Positions 1 to 7,456 of a stretch of DNA of 31,878 nt are shown here, piece after piece. The position numbers were made by a program, and so were the translations under genes. Within the stretch, counting starts at the first letter, position 1. The number at the start of each line of letters is the position of its first letter. The DNA lies in contig JBEPVM010000016.1 in NCBI GenBank assembly GCA_041690995.1, forward strand, positions 1-31,878. Direction: 5' to 3'. Origin of the DNA: UBA4722 sp041690995. Its GTDB lineage: Bacteria > Pseudomonadota > Gammaproteobacteria > DSM-16500. The notes below the pieces were generated by a model, which was not told the DNA's origin, made no database searches, and was given only the letters and a program-made list of their open reading frames with translations.

Positions 1-53
1 TTTAATCGGCAACGTTAGTTGTCGCGATCGGCAAAGCTAATTGTCATTTAATA
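1..53 (-). mobile_element. IS end (terminal inverted repeat), left contig boundary
   Basis: The reverse complement of 1-53 matches 31826-31878 at about 44 of 53 positions. The presumed element tip (TGACAATTAGCTTTGC) lies at about 46 and points into the window, so the element body lies outside to the left. Two related blocks, CAATTAGCTTTGC and CAACTAACGTTGC, sit 22 bp apart. Repeated blocks inside the ends and a TGT/TGA-type tip resemble IS21-family ends, but no transposase is visible and the family is an inference. Confidence 0.6.
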
Positions 54-180
54 CCGTATTTCCAGCTGCTATCCAAATCGCGTAATTTTTACTGTCCTCC
101 GCAGTCCATGACGGATAACTAAATCCAGTATCACTACCACCGCCACCGCACCCACCACCACCACCACATTCACTAGACAT
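37..180 (-). pseudogene. Gly/Cys-rich small ORF cut by the IS end
   Basis: A 47-codon reading frame starts at ATG 180 and begins MSSECGGGGGCGGGGS, followed by a Trp/Tyr-containing stretch (SYPSWTAEDSKNYAIWIAAG). It ends at a TAG that lies inside the IS end (37-39). The last residues are therefore encoded by the mobile element, so the original gene was probably longer and has lost its 3' part. No convincing Shine-Dalgarno sequence precedes the ATG. I do not recognise the family. The poly-Gly stretch comes from a run of ACC triplets on the plus strand. It could also be non-coding. Confidence 0.35.
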
Positions 181-335
181 GCTATTTATAAAATAAGAAG
201 TAAAAGTTCTACCATCTGCTTTTCCTTAAAGGATTAAAGCTTTTCGTATTTTACACGAGCGAGGTTATTTTTCTATAGGAAATACGCGTAATTTTTTAAA
301 AGAATGACTTAGAATTTTCCGTGTTACCGTATGTG

Positions 336-992
336 TCACTCTATTTTAGAGAGTAAATTTTTTCCCATACATGTTAAAAAAGGAATACAGCTATACCCCA
401 GGAATCGACCAGAAGAATTTGGGGCAGGTAATTGGAAGTCAAATACACTTACTCCATATATTTTGTTTCCATTATAACTGCGTCCGTTACTTGCGCCGAA
501 CATTAAGGGTTTCCCTTTTTTATTTTTACCTAAATACAACATAACATGCGTAATAGGAGGATCACGAGAAATCTCGTATGTCCCACTCCAAAATAATAAA
601 TCGCCCGGTTGAAGTTTTTCAAATTCAAATGAATTAAAGTCATGGCTATTGACAGCATAAAATTTACCTTTTTGCCATGCCCATTGATATATTTCATTTG
701 CTTGACGGAGTTTGAGATCAGGTAAAAATGATTTTAAAAGATAAGAGATGACACCTGAACAATCCATCCCTCCTTTTTTGGGATTATCGGAGCCATATAA
801 ATAAGTTAAATTTTGCTGTTCGAGATGGTATGTTTTAGCAATCAGCTCTTTTACAACTGGCGAGTACTTTTCATAATTAACCAACTGCTCAAGAGAAAGA
901 GATTGTACACCCGAGGCAGGTATTTCTGCTAGGGTAGGTTCTCCATATAAAGTTATGATAAACAGTATTAGATTTAATTTATTTAGTTTCAT
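336..992 (-). CDS. Secreted NlpC/P60-family cell-wall hydrolase
   Basis: Predicted 218-residue exported cysteine peptidase of the NlpC/P60 family, which cleaves peptidoglycan stem peptides in the periplasm. Residues 1-22 form a Sec signal peptide ending in LA|E. The catalytic Cys is C78 in GMDCSGVISY; LQPGDLLFW (127-135) and ITHVMLYLG (147-155, His149) are the usual downstream motifs. In Spr-type enzymes a third polar residue follows in an 'HA' motif; here that segment reads LMFGASNG, so the expected His seems replaced by Gly166. No SH3 or LysM targeting domain is present. It stands alone with weak SD-like AAGAA before the ATG. Family assignment is strong; substrate and activity are unknown. 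Confidence 0.85.
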   Translation of the reverse strand: MKLNKLNLILFIITLYGEPTLAEIPASGVQSLSLEQLVNYEKYSPVVKELIAKTYHLEQQNLTYLYGSDNPKKGGMDCSGVISYLLKSFLPDLKLRQANEIYQWAWQKGKFYAVNSHDFNSFEFEKLQPGDLLFWSGTYEISRDPPITHVMLYLGKNKKGKPLMFGASNGRSYNGNKIYGVSVFDFQLPAPNSSGRFLGYSCIPFLTCMGKNLLSKIE

Positions 993-1101
993 TCGTTCTT
1001 AGCCGATTTGTCCTGAACGGTTATGAAAAAGGCGATATATTTTTAACATTTATTTATACAATACTCTTCTTTGAAAATTTTTCATAATTAGGGTTGGATA
1101 A

Positions 1102-1569
1102 TCAGGGCAAAATCGTATTATTAAGTTGATCGCGGTTCTTATTATATTCAAGCCCATGAGGCCCAATGCCGTGAATTTGGAGAATTGTTTCTGTTTTTGT
1201 CCAGCCATAGTGGGGCAATAGAGCAGGAATTTTAATGAAACTACCCTGAGGTAGTACTAGACTGTTTTTGGGATCTCTTTCGTTCCCAATGCCTAAATAA
1301 TAAGTACCTGACAAGATAGTATAGTATTGATCAACAGGATGATTATGGATTGGCATGGAATAATTAGGGGGTAATTTTACTCGCACTACAAAAGCATCTT
1401 GGCCGTACGGGTTCCCATCGATAATAGCTATCTTTGCCCCTACAGGCATACCAGGAATTTGTTGCCAATTTAATGAAGAAGTTAAAAACACATGGGGGGT
1501 TAAGCTAGCGTATGCGATATTAATTGCTAATCCTATTACCATTAAATTTCGGAATAAAGTTATCATCAT
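1102..1569 (-). CDS. Exported single-domain cupin protein
   Basis: Predicted 155-residue protein with an N-terminal hydrophobic signal sequence (residues 1-22) and one cupin beta-barrel. The first cupin motif is PIHNHPVDQYYTILSG (about 73-88), which supplies His ligands. The second has PHYGW near residue 119, giving the last metal His. Cupins of this size (ChrR/cupin_2 type) bind a divalent metal; the reaction here cannot be told from sequence. The gene has two adjacent ATGs; GAGG lies 5 nt before the second (1566), which is the more likely start. It is unlinked to an obvious pathway. Confidence 0.75.
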   Translation of the reverse strand: MMITLFRNLMVIGLAINIAYASLTPHVFLTSSLNWQQIPGMPVGAKIAIIDGNPYGQDAFVVRVKLPPNYSMPIHNHPVDQYYTILSGTYYLGIGNERDPKNSLVLPQGSFIKIPALLPHYGWTKTETILQIHGIGPHGLEYNKNRDQLNNTILP

Positions 1570-1734
1570 TACCTCGTTTAATTATTTTTGTGTCATTTTG
1601 ACGTTATATCCATCTGTGGCCAGGCATCGGAATCGTCAATCTGATATTTTTAGAGAAGCGCCATAGTATCTTCTTCTATTCTATTCATCATAAGACGGAT
1701 GCCAGGCAGCAGATTATCGGGATCGCACGCTCGC

Positions 1735-1995
1735 TTATAAAAATTTTGAAATTAAAAATGAAGTGACAGCCGCCCAGCCCATAGCTTTAAAAGGATTCGC
1801 CTTGACGTAAGAAGCTATCTTATTCTTAGCCATAGAAGATTTATTTTTAATTTCATCTGTCAAAGGGCTGAGATTATTTTTGATCTTATTTTTTATCTCA
1901 TTGGGTTTTTTAAAACCAGTTTGATGAGAGTCATGATTTTTTTGGGAATGATTTTCAGACTTGTTGCCAGCAGATTCAGATGAGTGTGTGTTCAT
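1735..1995 (-). CDS. Small DUF883/ElaB-YqjD-like membrane-anchored protein
   Basis: 86-residue protein with a very polar His/Asn/Lys/Ser-rich N-terminal half, a helical middle and one C-terminal hydrophobic segment (VKANPFKAMGWAAVTSFLI). This resembles the C-terminal anchor of DUF883 proteins (E. coli ElaB, YqjD, YgaM), stationary-phase inner-membrane proteins, of which YqjD binds ribosomes. ATG 1995 is chosen because GAGGA lies 6 nt upstream; an upstream TTG is less likely. It sits next to two other small membrane-protein genes on the same strand. Family membership rests on architecture and the tail motif, so it is probable rather than certain. Confidence 0.6.
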   Translation of the reverse strand: MNTHSSESAGNKSENHSQKNHDSHQTGFKKPNEIKNKIKNNLSPLTDEIKNKSSMAKNKIASYVKANPFKAMGWAAVTSFLISKFL

Positions 1996-2136
1996 ATTCA
2001 ATCCTCTTTTAGTTAATAATTATGTAGTACGAAAATGAAGATCTAAATAAACTATATTTAAATGTAACAAATTTTATTATAGTAGTATGAATAAATATTA
2101 GCAACTTATTCTCGTATCCATCATTATTTGATTTTT

Positions 2137-2763
2137 TTAATCTTTATGCGTGACTGATCCCGCACAGTACCCACCAATAGTACTTGAAAGTGCTCCTACA
2201 AAAAACATTATAAATATAATGAAAGCTCCAACGCCTGCAGCAGCATTCACAGCCTCTGTACTATTTATTGTTTGATTATTTCCAACAGAAGGCGTGTCTA
2301 AAGAAAGGACAGGAGGCCGGTTAGCAACATTCTCTTCAACAACAGAAGGATTAGAAAGAAAATGAGAAGAATCAGCAATAAATTTTCCTACATAAGAAGC
2401 GGTTAATATAGTCATGAGTAGTGCTAAACACCATGCTGAAAAACCATAAAGTCCACCCAAATGAGGGTTTCTGTAATAAGGGCGAGCTATATATCCTGCT
2501 AACCAACCAGAAAAAAACATACATGCGATAGCACCAATTAGCACTCCTATTAACCCACCTATTGCTAAAGTGCCATTACCTGCTGCATTCCTTGAAATCA
2601 CCGTCAGTCCTATCGCCATACTAAATAAATTTAATAAGAAGCTTAGCCCTACCGAAGTTAACGCACCGATTAAAATAGCGCTCCAAGCAATATTTACCTC
2701 GCACGCTAAGTTTGATGGAGAAGAAAAGTGACCTGTTGCTGCAAGATGAGGTTGATTATTCAT
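2137..2763 (-). CDS. Conserved integral membrane protein of unknown function
   Basis: 208 residues with about four transmembrane helices: around 27-52 (starting VNIAWSAILIGALTSVGLSF), 65-90 (Gly-rich), 103-123 and 175-200. The pattern 'W-S/G-A-hydrophobic-GA' in helix 1, GWLAG after helix 2 and GLYGFSAW in helix 3 is shared by a proteobacterial family of uncharacterised membrane proteins often found with envelope or stress genes. A polar loop (about 133-170) separates the last two helices. A strong SD (AGGAGGA) lies just before ATG 2763. It clusters with the DUF883-like gene and the 26-residue gene. No enzymatic motif is visible. Confidence 0.7.
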   Translation of the reverse strand: MNNQPHLAATGHFSSPSNLACEVNIAWSAILIGALTSVGLSFLLNLFSMAIGLTVISRNAAGNGTLAIGGLIGVLIGAIACMFFSGWLAGYIARPYYRNPHLGGLYGFSAWCLALLMTILTASYVGKFIADSSHFLSNPSVVEENVANRPPVLSLDTPSVGNNQTINSTEAVNAAAGVGAFIIFIMFFVGALSSTIGGYCAGSVTHKD

Positions 2764-2810
2764 GCGATCCTCCTAATTAATTAAAGAGCCTTATGGGTTA
2801 TTAAAATAAA

Positions 2811-2891
2811 TTAAAAAGCATGTGAAACTATCCATATTAATAATAATACTCCCATTGGGATGCCTAAAAGCCACGCTATAAAATATTTCAT
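2811..2891 (-). CDS. 26-residue single-span membrane miniprotein
   Basis: ATG 2891 is preceded by AAGGAG at a 10-nt distance and opens a 26-codon frame, MKYFIAWLLGIPMGVLLLIW followed by IVSHAF, that ends at TAA 2811-2813. The product is almost entirely one transmembrane helix with a Gly-Ile-Pro kink and an aromatic/His tail. Similar tiny membrane proteins occur beside stress-response and YqjD/CsbD-type genes in proteobacteria. The strong ribosome site and the clean helix support a real gene. It is the first of a three-gene minus-strand cluster of small membrane proteins. Function unknown. Confidence 0.6.
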   Translation of the reverse strand: MKYFIAWLLGIPMGVLLLIWIVSHAF

Positions 2892-3073
2892 AAATAAATT
2901 ACTCCTTCTTTATTTTAACTTATTAAAACTTACTAAGTCATTCATCCATCTATATCAGATAATTGACCTATTTTATTAAAAGAATAGCTTTTATAATATA
3001 GCTTATTACATGGCGTTGTGGCATTAAAATCTTTAGAATTTGTTGACAATTCTACCAGGGTGGCCGTAACCCC

Positions 3074-4642
3074 TTAATTTTCTTTTAAAAAACTCTTCCC
3101 ATGCTCTGTAAGTCTATATTGCTGATTTTGACTTCTTGGTTTGTCAGGAATAGTATAAGCAATGGCTTCTAGTTCTCGCAGATGCTGCAATGCTTTTTTA
3201 ACATTGCCGCTAAGGGTTTTGTATCCCAATGCTGTTACAATTTCTTTGTTTCCAATAGGGTTGTTTAGGCAAATAGCTAGTATTTTTAACTCAGTATCAG
3301 TTAGCTTAACATGGGCTTCGACTTGGGCTTCGACTTGGGCTTCGACTTGGGCTTCTGCTATCTTATATAGGACTTCTGGCATCTCATAATCTTTTAAAAA
3401 TTCAGGATGTATCCTAATTTCTGTCCAAAAAGACTGTCGGGTTTCATCAGTAAAGAACTCAGGTTTAGGTGAGCCGTTTCTTTTTAAAGCCCATTGCATC
3501 TTAGGAACGCCAGTACCCCGACCTTCAGTGAATTCTAGTTCTTTTAGAAATTCACCAATACGCCTGTTCCGATAACGGCGGCTTACCATCTTTCCTGCTC
3601 TCATATCCTCTAATGTAATCGAAGGATCAGGACCTGGGTGACTAACAATGCTAAGACTACTACGATTGATGCGAACTTCTATCGGTTCTCTGATGTCATA
3701 ACTACGGTGATAAACAGCATTAACTAATGCCTCTTCAACTGCTTCATAAGGATAGTTGAAAAATCGCTTTGCTTCGGCTTGTCCAGGAATTTTTATTATT
3801 CGCTCAGAAATAAAATTATTTCTAATATGACGCAATGCGCTACGCAATTGATAATCTAATGGCCCCTTGAAAATTTCTTCTTGAATAATGTCACCTCCTT
3901 CATTATCAGGAAACCTTACCACATCAATCTGGATATAAGGAAAAAATTTTTCTGGCTGATCACTGAAAAATAATAGTCCTACGTTCCGAGGTTTTAGGTA
4001 TTCATTTCCACCATCTACAAGCATCATCTGTCTGCATAAAGTTGCCAAAGACATGCTTCGGGATTCCTCAAGCAAATTGCTGCCCACTTCTTTTAGAAAT
4101 GATTGAATAAGAGGTAATTTTATATCTTCTAATGACGCATGATGATTTAGACGATCATCGAAAGGAATCGTAGCGGTTAAGTTCAATAATTCTTTTAATT
4201 CGTCATTCTTAGGAATAATATTGTTGGAAAATTTCCTGATGAAGTATTTGTATCCTTTTTCTTTTCCCAATGATGTTGGCACTGCATAAGGCCGTGTTTG
4301 GCCGCCAGGTACCCATATAATCAAAATATCTCTATCCTCATATTTTTCAAAGGAAATAACGGGGGTATAAGCGGGTTTTAAAAACGAACAGATGCGTAAA
4401 AGGTCTTTCTGAATATTATCTGCTTTTGCAATATCAATACCCTTTGGAGGAAAAACAGGCTTGCCATTATTCTCTTCAACTCCAATGATAATATAGCCAC
4501 CACCAAAATTATTAAAATCATTGGCAAAAGCACAGATCGTGCGTAATACTGCTTCAGGGTTCCAATCTGCTTTAAACTCCAAACGATCTGACTCAACAAT
4601 TGAACTCTGGAGTAAATCGAATATGTTAATCGGTAAGTGCAT
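3074..4642 (-). CDS. AlbA_2/Schlafen-domain protein with HATPase_c_4 and winged-helix domains
   Basis: 522 residues. The N-terminal AlbA_2 ('divergent AAA-4', Schlafen-like) domain shows ESDRLEFK (17-24) and GGGYIIIGVEE (47-57). A GHKL-like ATPase domain (HATPase_c_4) shows EEALVNAVYHRSYD (303-316) and GRGTGVPKMQWAL (374-386). AQVE repeats (431-446) form a linker and a winged helix fills about 447-522. Such proteins are usually annotated as transcriptional regulators or RecG-like ATP-binding proteins; several act in phage defence or stress, which is not shown here. SD AAGGA precedes ATG 4642. It is a standalone accessory gene. The C-terminal wing suggests DNA binding. Confidence 0.8.
   Translation of the reverse strand: MHLPINIFDLLQSSIVESDRLEFKADWNPEAVLRTICAFANDFNNFGGGYIIIGVEENNGKPVFPPKGIDIAKADNIQKDLLRICSFLKPAYTPVISFEKYEDRDILIIWVPGGQTRPYAVPTSLGKEKGYKYFIRKFSNNIIPKNDELKELLNLTATIPFDDRLNHHASLEDIKLPLIQSFLKEVGSNLLEESRSMSLATLCRQMMLVDGGNEYLKPRNVGLLFFSDQPEKFFPYIQIDVVRFPDNEGGDIIQEEIFKGPLDYQLRSALRHIRNNFISERIIKIPGQAEAKRFFNYPYEAVEEALVNAVYHRSYDIREPIEVRINRSSLSIVSHPGPDPSITLEDMRAGKMVSRRYRNRRIGEFLKELEFTEGRGTGVPKMQWALKRNGSPKPEFFTDETRQSFWTEIRIHPEFLKDYEMPEVLYKIAEAQVEAQVEAQVEAHVKLTDTELKILAICLNNPIGNKEIVTALGYKTLSGNVKKALQHLRELEAIAYTIPDKPRSQNQQYRLTEHGKSFLKEN
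3313..3354. repeat. 12-bp tandem repeat inside the AlbA_2 gene
   Basis: Three and a half perfect copies of GGGCTTCGACTT (plus strand) lie in frame and encode AQVE repeats on the minus strand. Each gain or loss of a unit changes linker length by four residues without shifting the frame. The perfect identity implies recent expansion by slippage. Confidence 0.9.
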
Positions 4643-5090
4643 TTTTTATTATCCTTCTGATTAGTGACTATTAATTATAATAGCATCAGCACTAAATCAG
4701 ACTTTAACATTACTAATACTATAAACGGAATAGCATGCGAAGATTTTTGTTATATCATCGGCTTTACTCGGGCTAGAATATCATAGAAGAAATAAGAGCT
4801 TTCTTGTTCATTATTATTTTAAGCACATTGCTTCGCATGATTATTTAAAATAATTCTTTAGGGGGGTTCACAGTAATGCGTAATCAATGTATCAATAATT
4901 TCACTATTTTTTTAGTGAATATTATTTTCCCCCAATTTTCTTTTTAATCTATTATTTGATCGTTTATATAAAAATTGATTTTTCGTTAATCTATTAAAAA
5001 TAAAATTGGCTTTTGATACAAAATAATTTCAACTTGCTGCAAAGAGGCAATGTGTTAGAATCTCGCGGAAATAAACTAAGGAGATGAGCA
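4643..5090. other. Divergent intergenic region, no gene seen
   Basis: This AT-rich 448-bp spacer separates the AlbA_2 gene (leftward) from letA (rightward). I see no ORF with a ribosome site and no RNA gene. A perfect 7-bp inverted repeat, TTCACTA/TAGTGAA, with a 6-T loop lies at 4900-4919; it has no T-tract after it, so it is not a convincing terminator. A promoter for letA lies at 5034-5061. Confidence 0.6.
5034..5061 (+). promoter_or_regulatory. Putative sigma-70 promoter of letA/gacA
   Basis: TTGCTG (5034-5039) and TAGAAT (5056-5061) are separated by 16 bp. The predicted transcription start near 5068 leaves a leader of about 23 nt containing AAGGAG (5078-5083), 7 nt before the GTG start. 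Confidence 0.45.
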
Positions 5091-5744
5091 GTGATCAAAA
5101 TTTTGATGGTAGAAGATCATGAGCTTGTTCGCATTGGTATTAAAAGGTTATTACAGGATGTACAAGGAATTAAAGTTGCCGGTGAAGCATGTACGGGTGA
5201 AGATGCAGTACGTTTAGCAAAAGAGTTGATCCCTAATGTTGTATTGATGGATATACAAATGCCTGGAATGAGTGGTTTAGAAGCCACACGCAAAATGATA
5301 CGCCATAATCCAGATATTAAAGTGTTGGCGTTGACTATTTATACTTACGAACCTTATCCCTCTCGTGTTTTACAAGCAGGTGCCGCCGGTTATATTACAA
5401 AGGGTTGTACATCCGAGGAGATGATTCGTGCTATTCGCATGGTACACTCGGGGCAACGTTATATTGGCAGTGATATTGCACAGCAACTCGCGTTTAAGCA
5501 TTTCACTAAAGCGGATGAAGAATCAGCGCTGGACATGTTATCTGAACGTGAATTACAAATTATGCTGATGATTACGAAGGGGAGCAATGTTCAGGAAATT
5601 TCCGCTAAATTATGTATCAGTCCAAAAACGGTGAACAGTTATCGTTATCGTATTTTTGAAAAATTAAAACTTAATAGTGATGTAGAGATGACTCTCTTGG
5701 CCATTCGTTTAGGTTTAGTAGAGGGCGTCAATATAACGAGCTAG
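5091..5744 (+). CDS. letA: LuxR-family response regulator of the GacA/UvrY/LetA type
   Basis: 217-residue NarL/FixJ response regulator. The receiver domain has acidic pocket E8-D9, phospho-acceptor D54 in VVLMDIQMPGMSG, T82 and K104. The LuxR helix-turn-helix spans about 148-210 (LSERELQIMLMITKG ... SPKTVNSYRYRIFEKL). Over its whole length it reads like GacA/UvrY, called LetA in Legionella, which with the sensor LetS switches on RsmY/RsmZ-type RNAs that titrate CsrA at the onset of the transmissive phase. The sensor kinase is not in the window. The start is GTG 5091 with AAGGAG 7 nt upstream. The stop lies 5 bp from the convergent gpmI stop, leaving no room for a separate terminator. Confidence 0.88.
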   Translation: MIKILMVEDHELVRIGIKRLLQDVQGIKVAGEACTGEDAVRLAKELIPNVVLMDIQMPGMSGLEATRKMIRHNPDIKVLALTIYTYEPYPSRVLQAGAAGYITKGCTSEEMIRAIRMVHSGQRYIGSDIAQQLAFKHFTKADEESALDMLSERELQIMLMITKGSNVQEISAKLCISPKTVNSYRYRIFEKLKLNSDVEMTLLAIRLGLVEGVNITS

Positions 5745-5749
5745 AATTT

Positions 5750-7294
5750 TTAGTTTATTGCGAATAATGGCTGGCCAGTCATTTCACTAGGTTGAGGGAT
5801 ATTCAATAGATAAAGCATAGTCGGTGCAATATCAGATAACAATCCATCAGGTTTAGTCATAGTCGCTTTGCGGCCTACATAAACAAGTGGAACAAGTTGC
5901 AGCGTATGTGCAGTGTGCGGTTGTTGCGTTTTATTATCAAACATCATTTCAGCGTTGCCATGATCTGCTGTGATAAGCGCTTCACCTCCCACAGCGTGTA
6001 AAGCAGGTATAATTTTACTGAGACAATGATCAATGGTTTCGATGGCTTTGATGGTTGCAGCTAAATGGCCGGTGTGTCCAACCATATCTGCATTAGCGAA
6101 ATTACAAATAATCATATCATAGCGCTGGCTTTTTATTTCTGCGACGAGACGTTCAGTCACTTCAGACGCACTCATTTCAGGTTGCAAGTCATAAGTGGCA
6201 ACTTTAGGTGAAGGAATGAGGATTCTATCTTCACCGGGATAAGCTTTTTCAATTCCGCCGTTAAAGAAAAAAGTAATATGCGCGTATTTTTCTGTTTCGG
6301 CGATACGTAATTGTCGTAGTCCTAGCCGACTGACGTATTCTGCTAAAATATTAGAGAGAGCTTTGGAGGGAAAGATGTTTGGAAGTTTGAAAGCAGCGTC
6401 ATACTCAGTCAGAGTGATGAAATTCACTTTAGGCCATTGAGTACGAGTAAAAGAATTAAAAAGAGGATCTATAAAGGCTTTTGTTAACTGACGCGCGCGA
6501 TCAGCACGAAAATTCATAAAAATAACAGCATCACCTTCATTCATTGTGATGGGTACAGTCTTTCTTTCTTGAATACAAGTCGCTTGCACAAACTCATCAT
6601 TTTCTCCACGCGCATAAGCAAGATGTAATGCTGTGATAGCGTCAGTTGCATCGTATAATGCTGTACCTTGCGTGATTAAGTGATATGCCATTTGAGTGCG
6701 CTCCCAACGCTTATCACGATCCATTGCATAGTAACGGCCTACAATAGATACAATTTTTCCGCAATGGAGTGCATGACAAGTGTTTTCAAGTGCCAGCAGG
6801 GAGTTTTCAGCGCTGCGAGGGGGGGTATCACGACCATCTAAAAATACGTGAATATAGACTTGGCTTGCAGAATGTTCTGCAGCTAGTTTAAGAAGTGCGT
6901 GGATATGGCGCTCATGGCTATGTACACCACCTGGCGAAAGTAACCCAAGAATATGAATTGCTTTTTTTGCTTTTATAGTTTGTTCAATAGTATTTACTAA
7001 TAAAGAATTTTCAAAAAAATCACCGTTTGCAATAGCAAGATCAATACGGGTTAAATCTTGATGTACAATGCGACCCGCACCCATATTCAGATGACCTACT
7101 TCTGAATTGCCCATTTGTTCATCAGGCAAGCCGACCGCATGACCAGAGGTATCGAGTAACAGGTGAGGATAAGATTGCCAAAGATGATCCCAGTAGGGTT
7201 TTTTCGCAAGTGCAATCGCATTGGCCTGGATGTCTTCACGATAGCCCCAGCCATCTAAAATAATTAAGGCAAGAGGACGCGGTTGATGAGTCAT
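5750..7294 (-). CDS. gpmI: 2,3-bisphosphoglycerate-independent phosphoglycerate mutase
   Basis: 514 residues, the normal length of iPGM, which interconverts 3- and 2-phosphoglycerate in the cytosol using two Mn ions. Visible motifs: LIILDGWGYRE near the start (metal Asp14), GNSEVGHLNMGAGR with nucleophile Ser64, HVFLDGRDTPPRSA, NFRADRARQLT, the C-terminal metal site ANADMVGHTGH and TADHGNAEMM. It catalyses the step before enolase, which is also in this window but in another operon. The gene converges on letA with a 5-bp gap. The SD is weak (GGAA). Identification is secure. Confidence 0.97.
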   Translation of the reverse strand: MTHQPRPLALIILDGWGYREDIQANAIALAKKPYWDHLWQSYPHLLLDTSGHAVGLPDEQMGNSEVGHLNMGAGRIVHQDLTRIDLAIANGDFFENSLLVNTIEQTIKAKKAIHILGLLSPGGVHSHERHIHALLKLAAEHSASQVYIHVFLDGRDTPPRSAENSLLALENTCHALHCGKIVSIVGRYYAMDRDKRWERTQMAYHLITQGTALYDATDAITALHLAYARGENDEFVQATCIQERKTVPITMNEGDAVIFMNFRADRARQLTKAFIDPLFNSFTRTQWPKVNFITLTEYDAAFKLPNIFPSKALSNILAEYVSRLGLRQLRIAETEKYAHITFFFNGGIEKAYPGEDRILIPSPKVATYDLQPEMSASEVTERLVAEIKSQRYDMIICNFANADMVGHTGHLAATIKAIETIDHCLSKIIPALHAVGGEALITADHGNAEMMFDNKTQQPHTAHTLQLVPLVYVGRKATMTKPDGLLSDIAPTMLYLLNIPQPSEMTGQPLFAIN

Positions 7295-7417
7295 TTTGGG
7301 TAATTCCAGTGAAAAACAGTTTGCCTATTATAAATATATTTTCTTTTTGAGCGAGCAAAATAAACAGGATGAGCAAATTTGATAATTAAATCTGATTGGC
7401 TTATCGCTTCGCTAAAG

Positions 7418-7432
7418 TTAAACTAACGTAAA
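7418..7432 (+). promoter_or_regulatory. CpxR-box-like sequence upstream of mlaA-icmQ
   Basis: TTAAA-CTAAC-GTAAA matches the CpxR consensus GTAAA-N5-GTAAA at 9 of 10 positions. It lies 25 bp before the mlaA start. In Legionella CpxR controls several icm/dot genes, including icmR upstream of icmQ. Such a short A-rich motif arises often by chance in this genome, so this is only a candidate. Confidence 0.25.
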
Positions 7433-7456
7433 TTTAGATGATCGGATAATGGACGA

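Noticed and set aside
3162..3389. Plus-strand ORF with WAST repeats
   Set aside because: It is the antisense of the AQVE repeat in the AlbA_2 gene; it has no SD and no independent protein features.
4900..4919. TTCACTA/TAGTGAA hairpin as a terminator or operator
   Set aside because: Only 7 AT-rich base pairs, no T-run after the stem, and 130 bp from the nearest promoter; could be chance.
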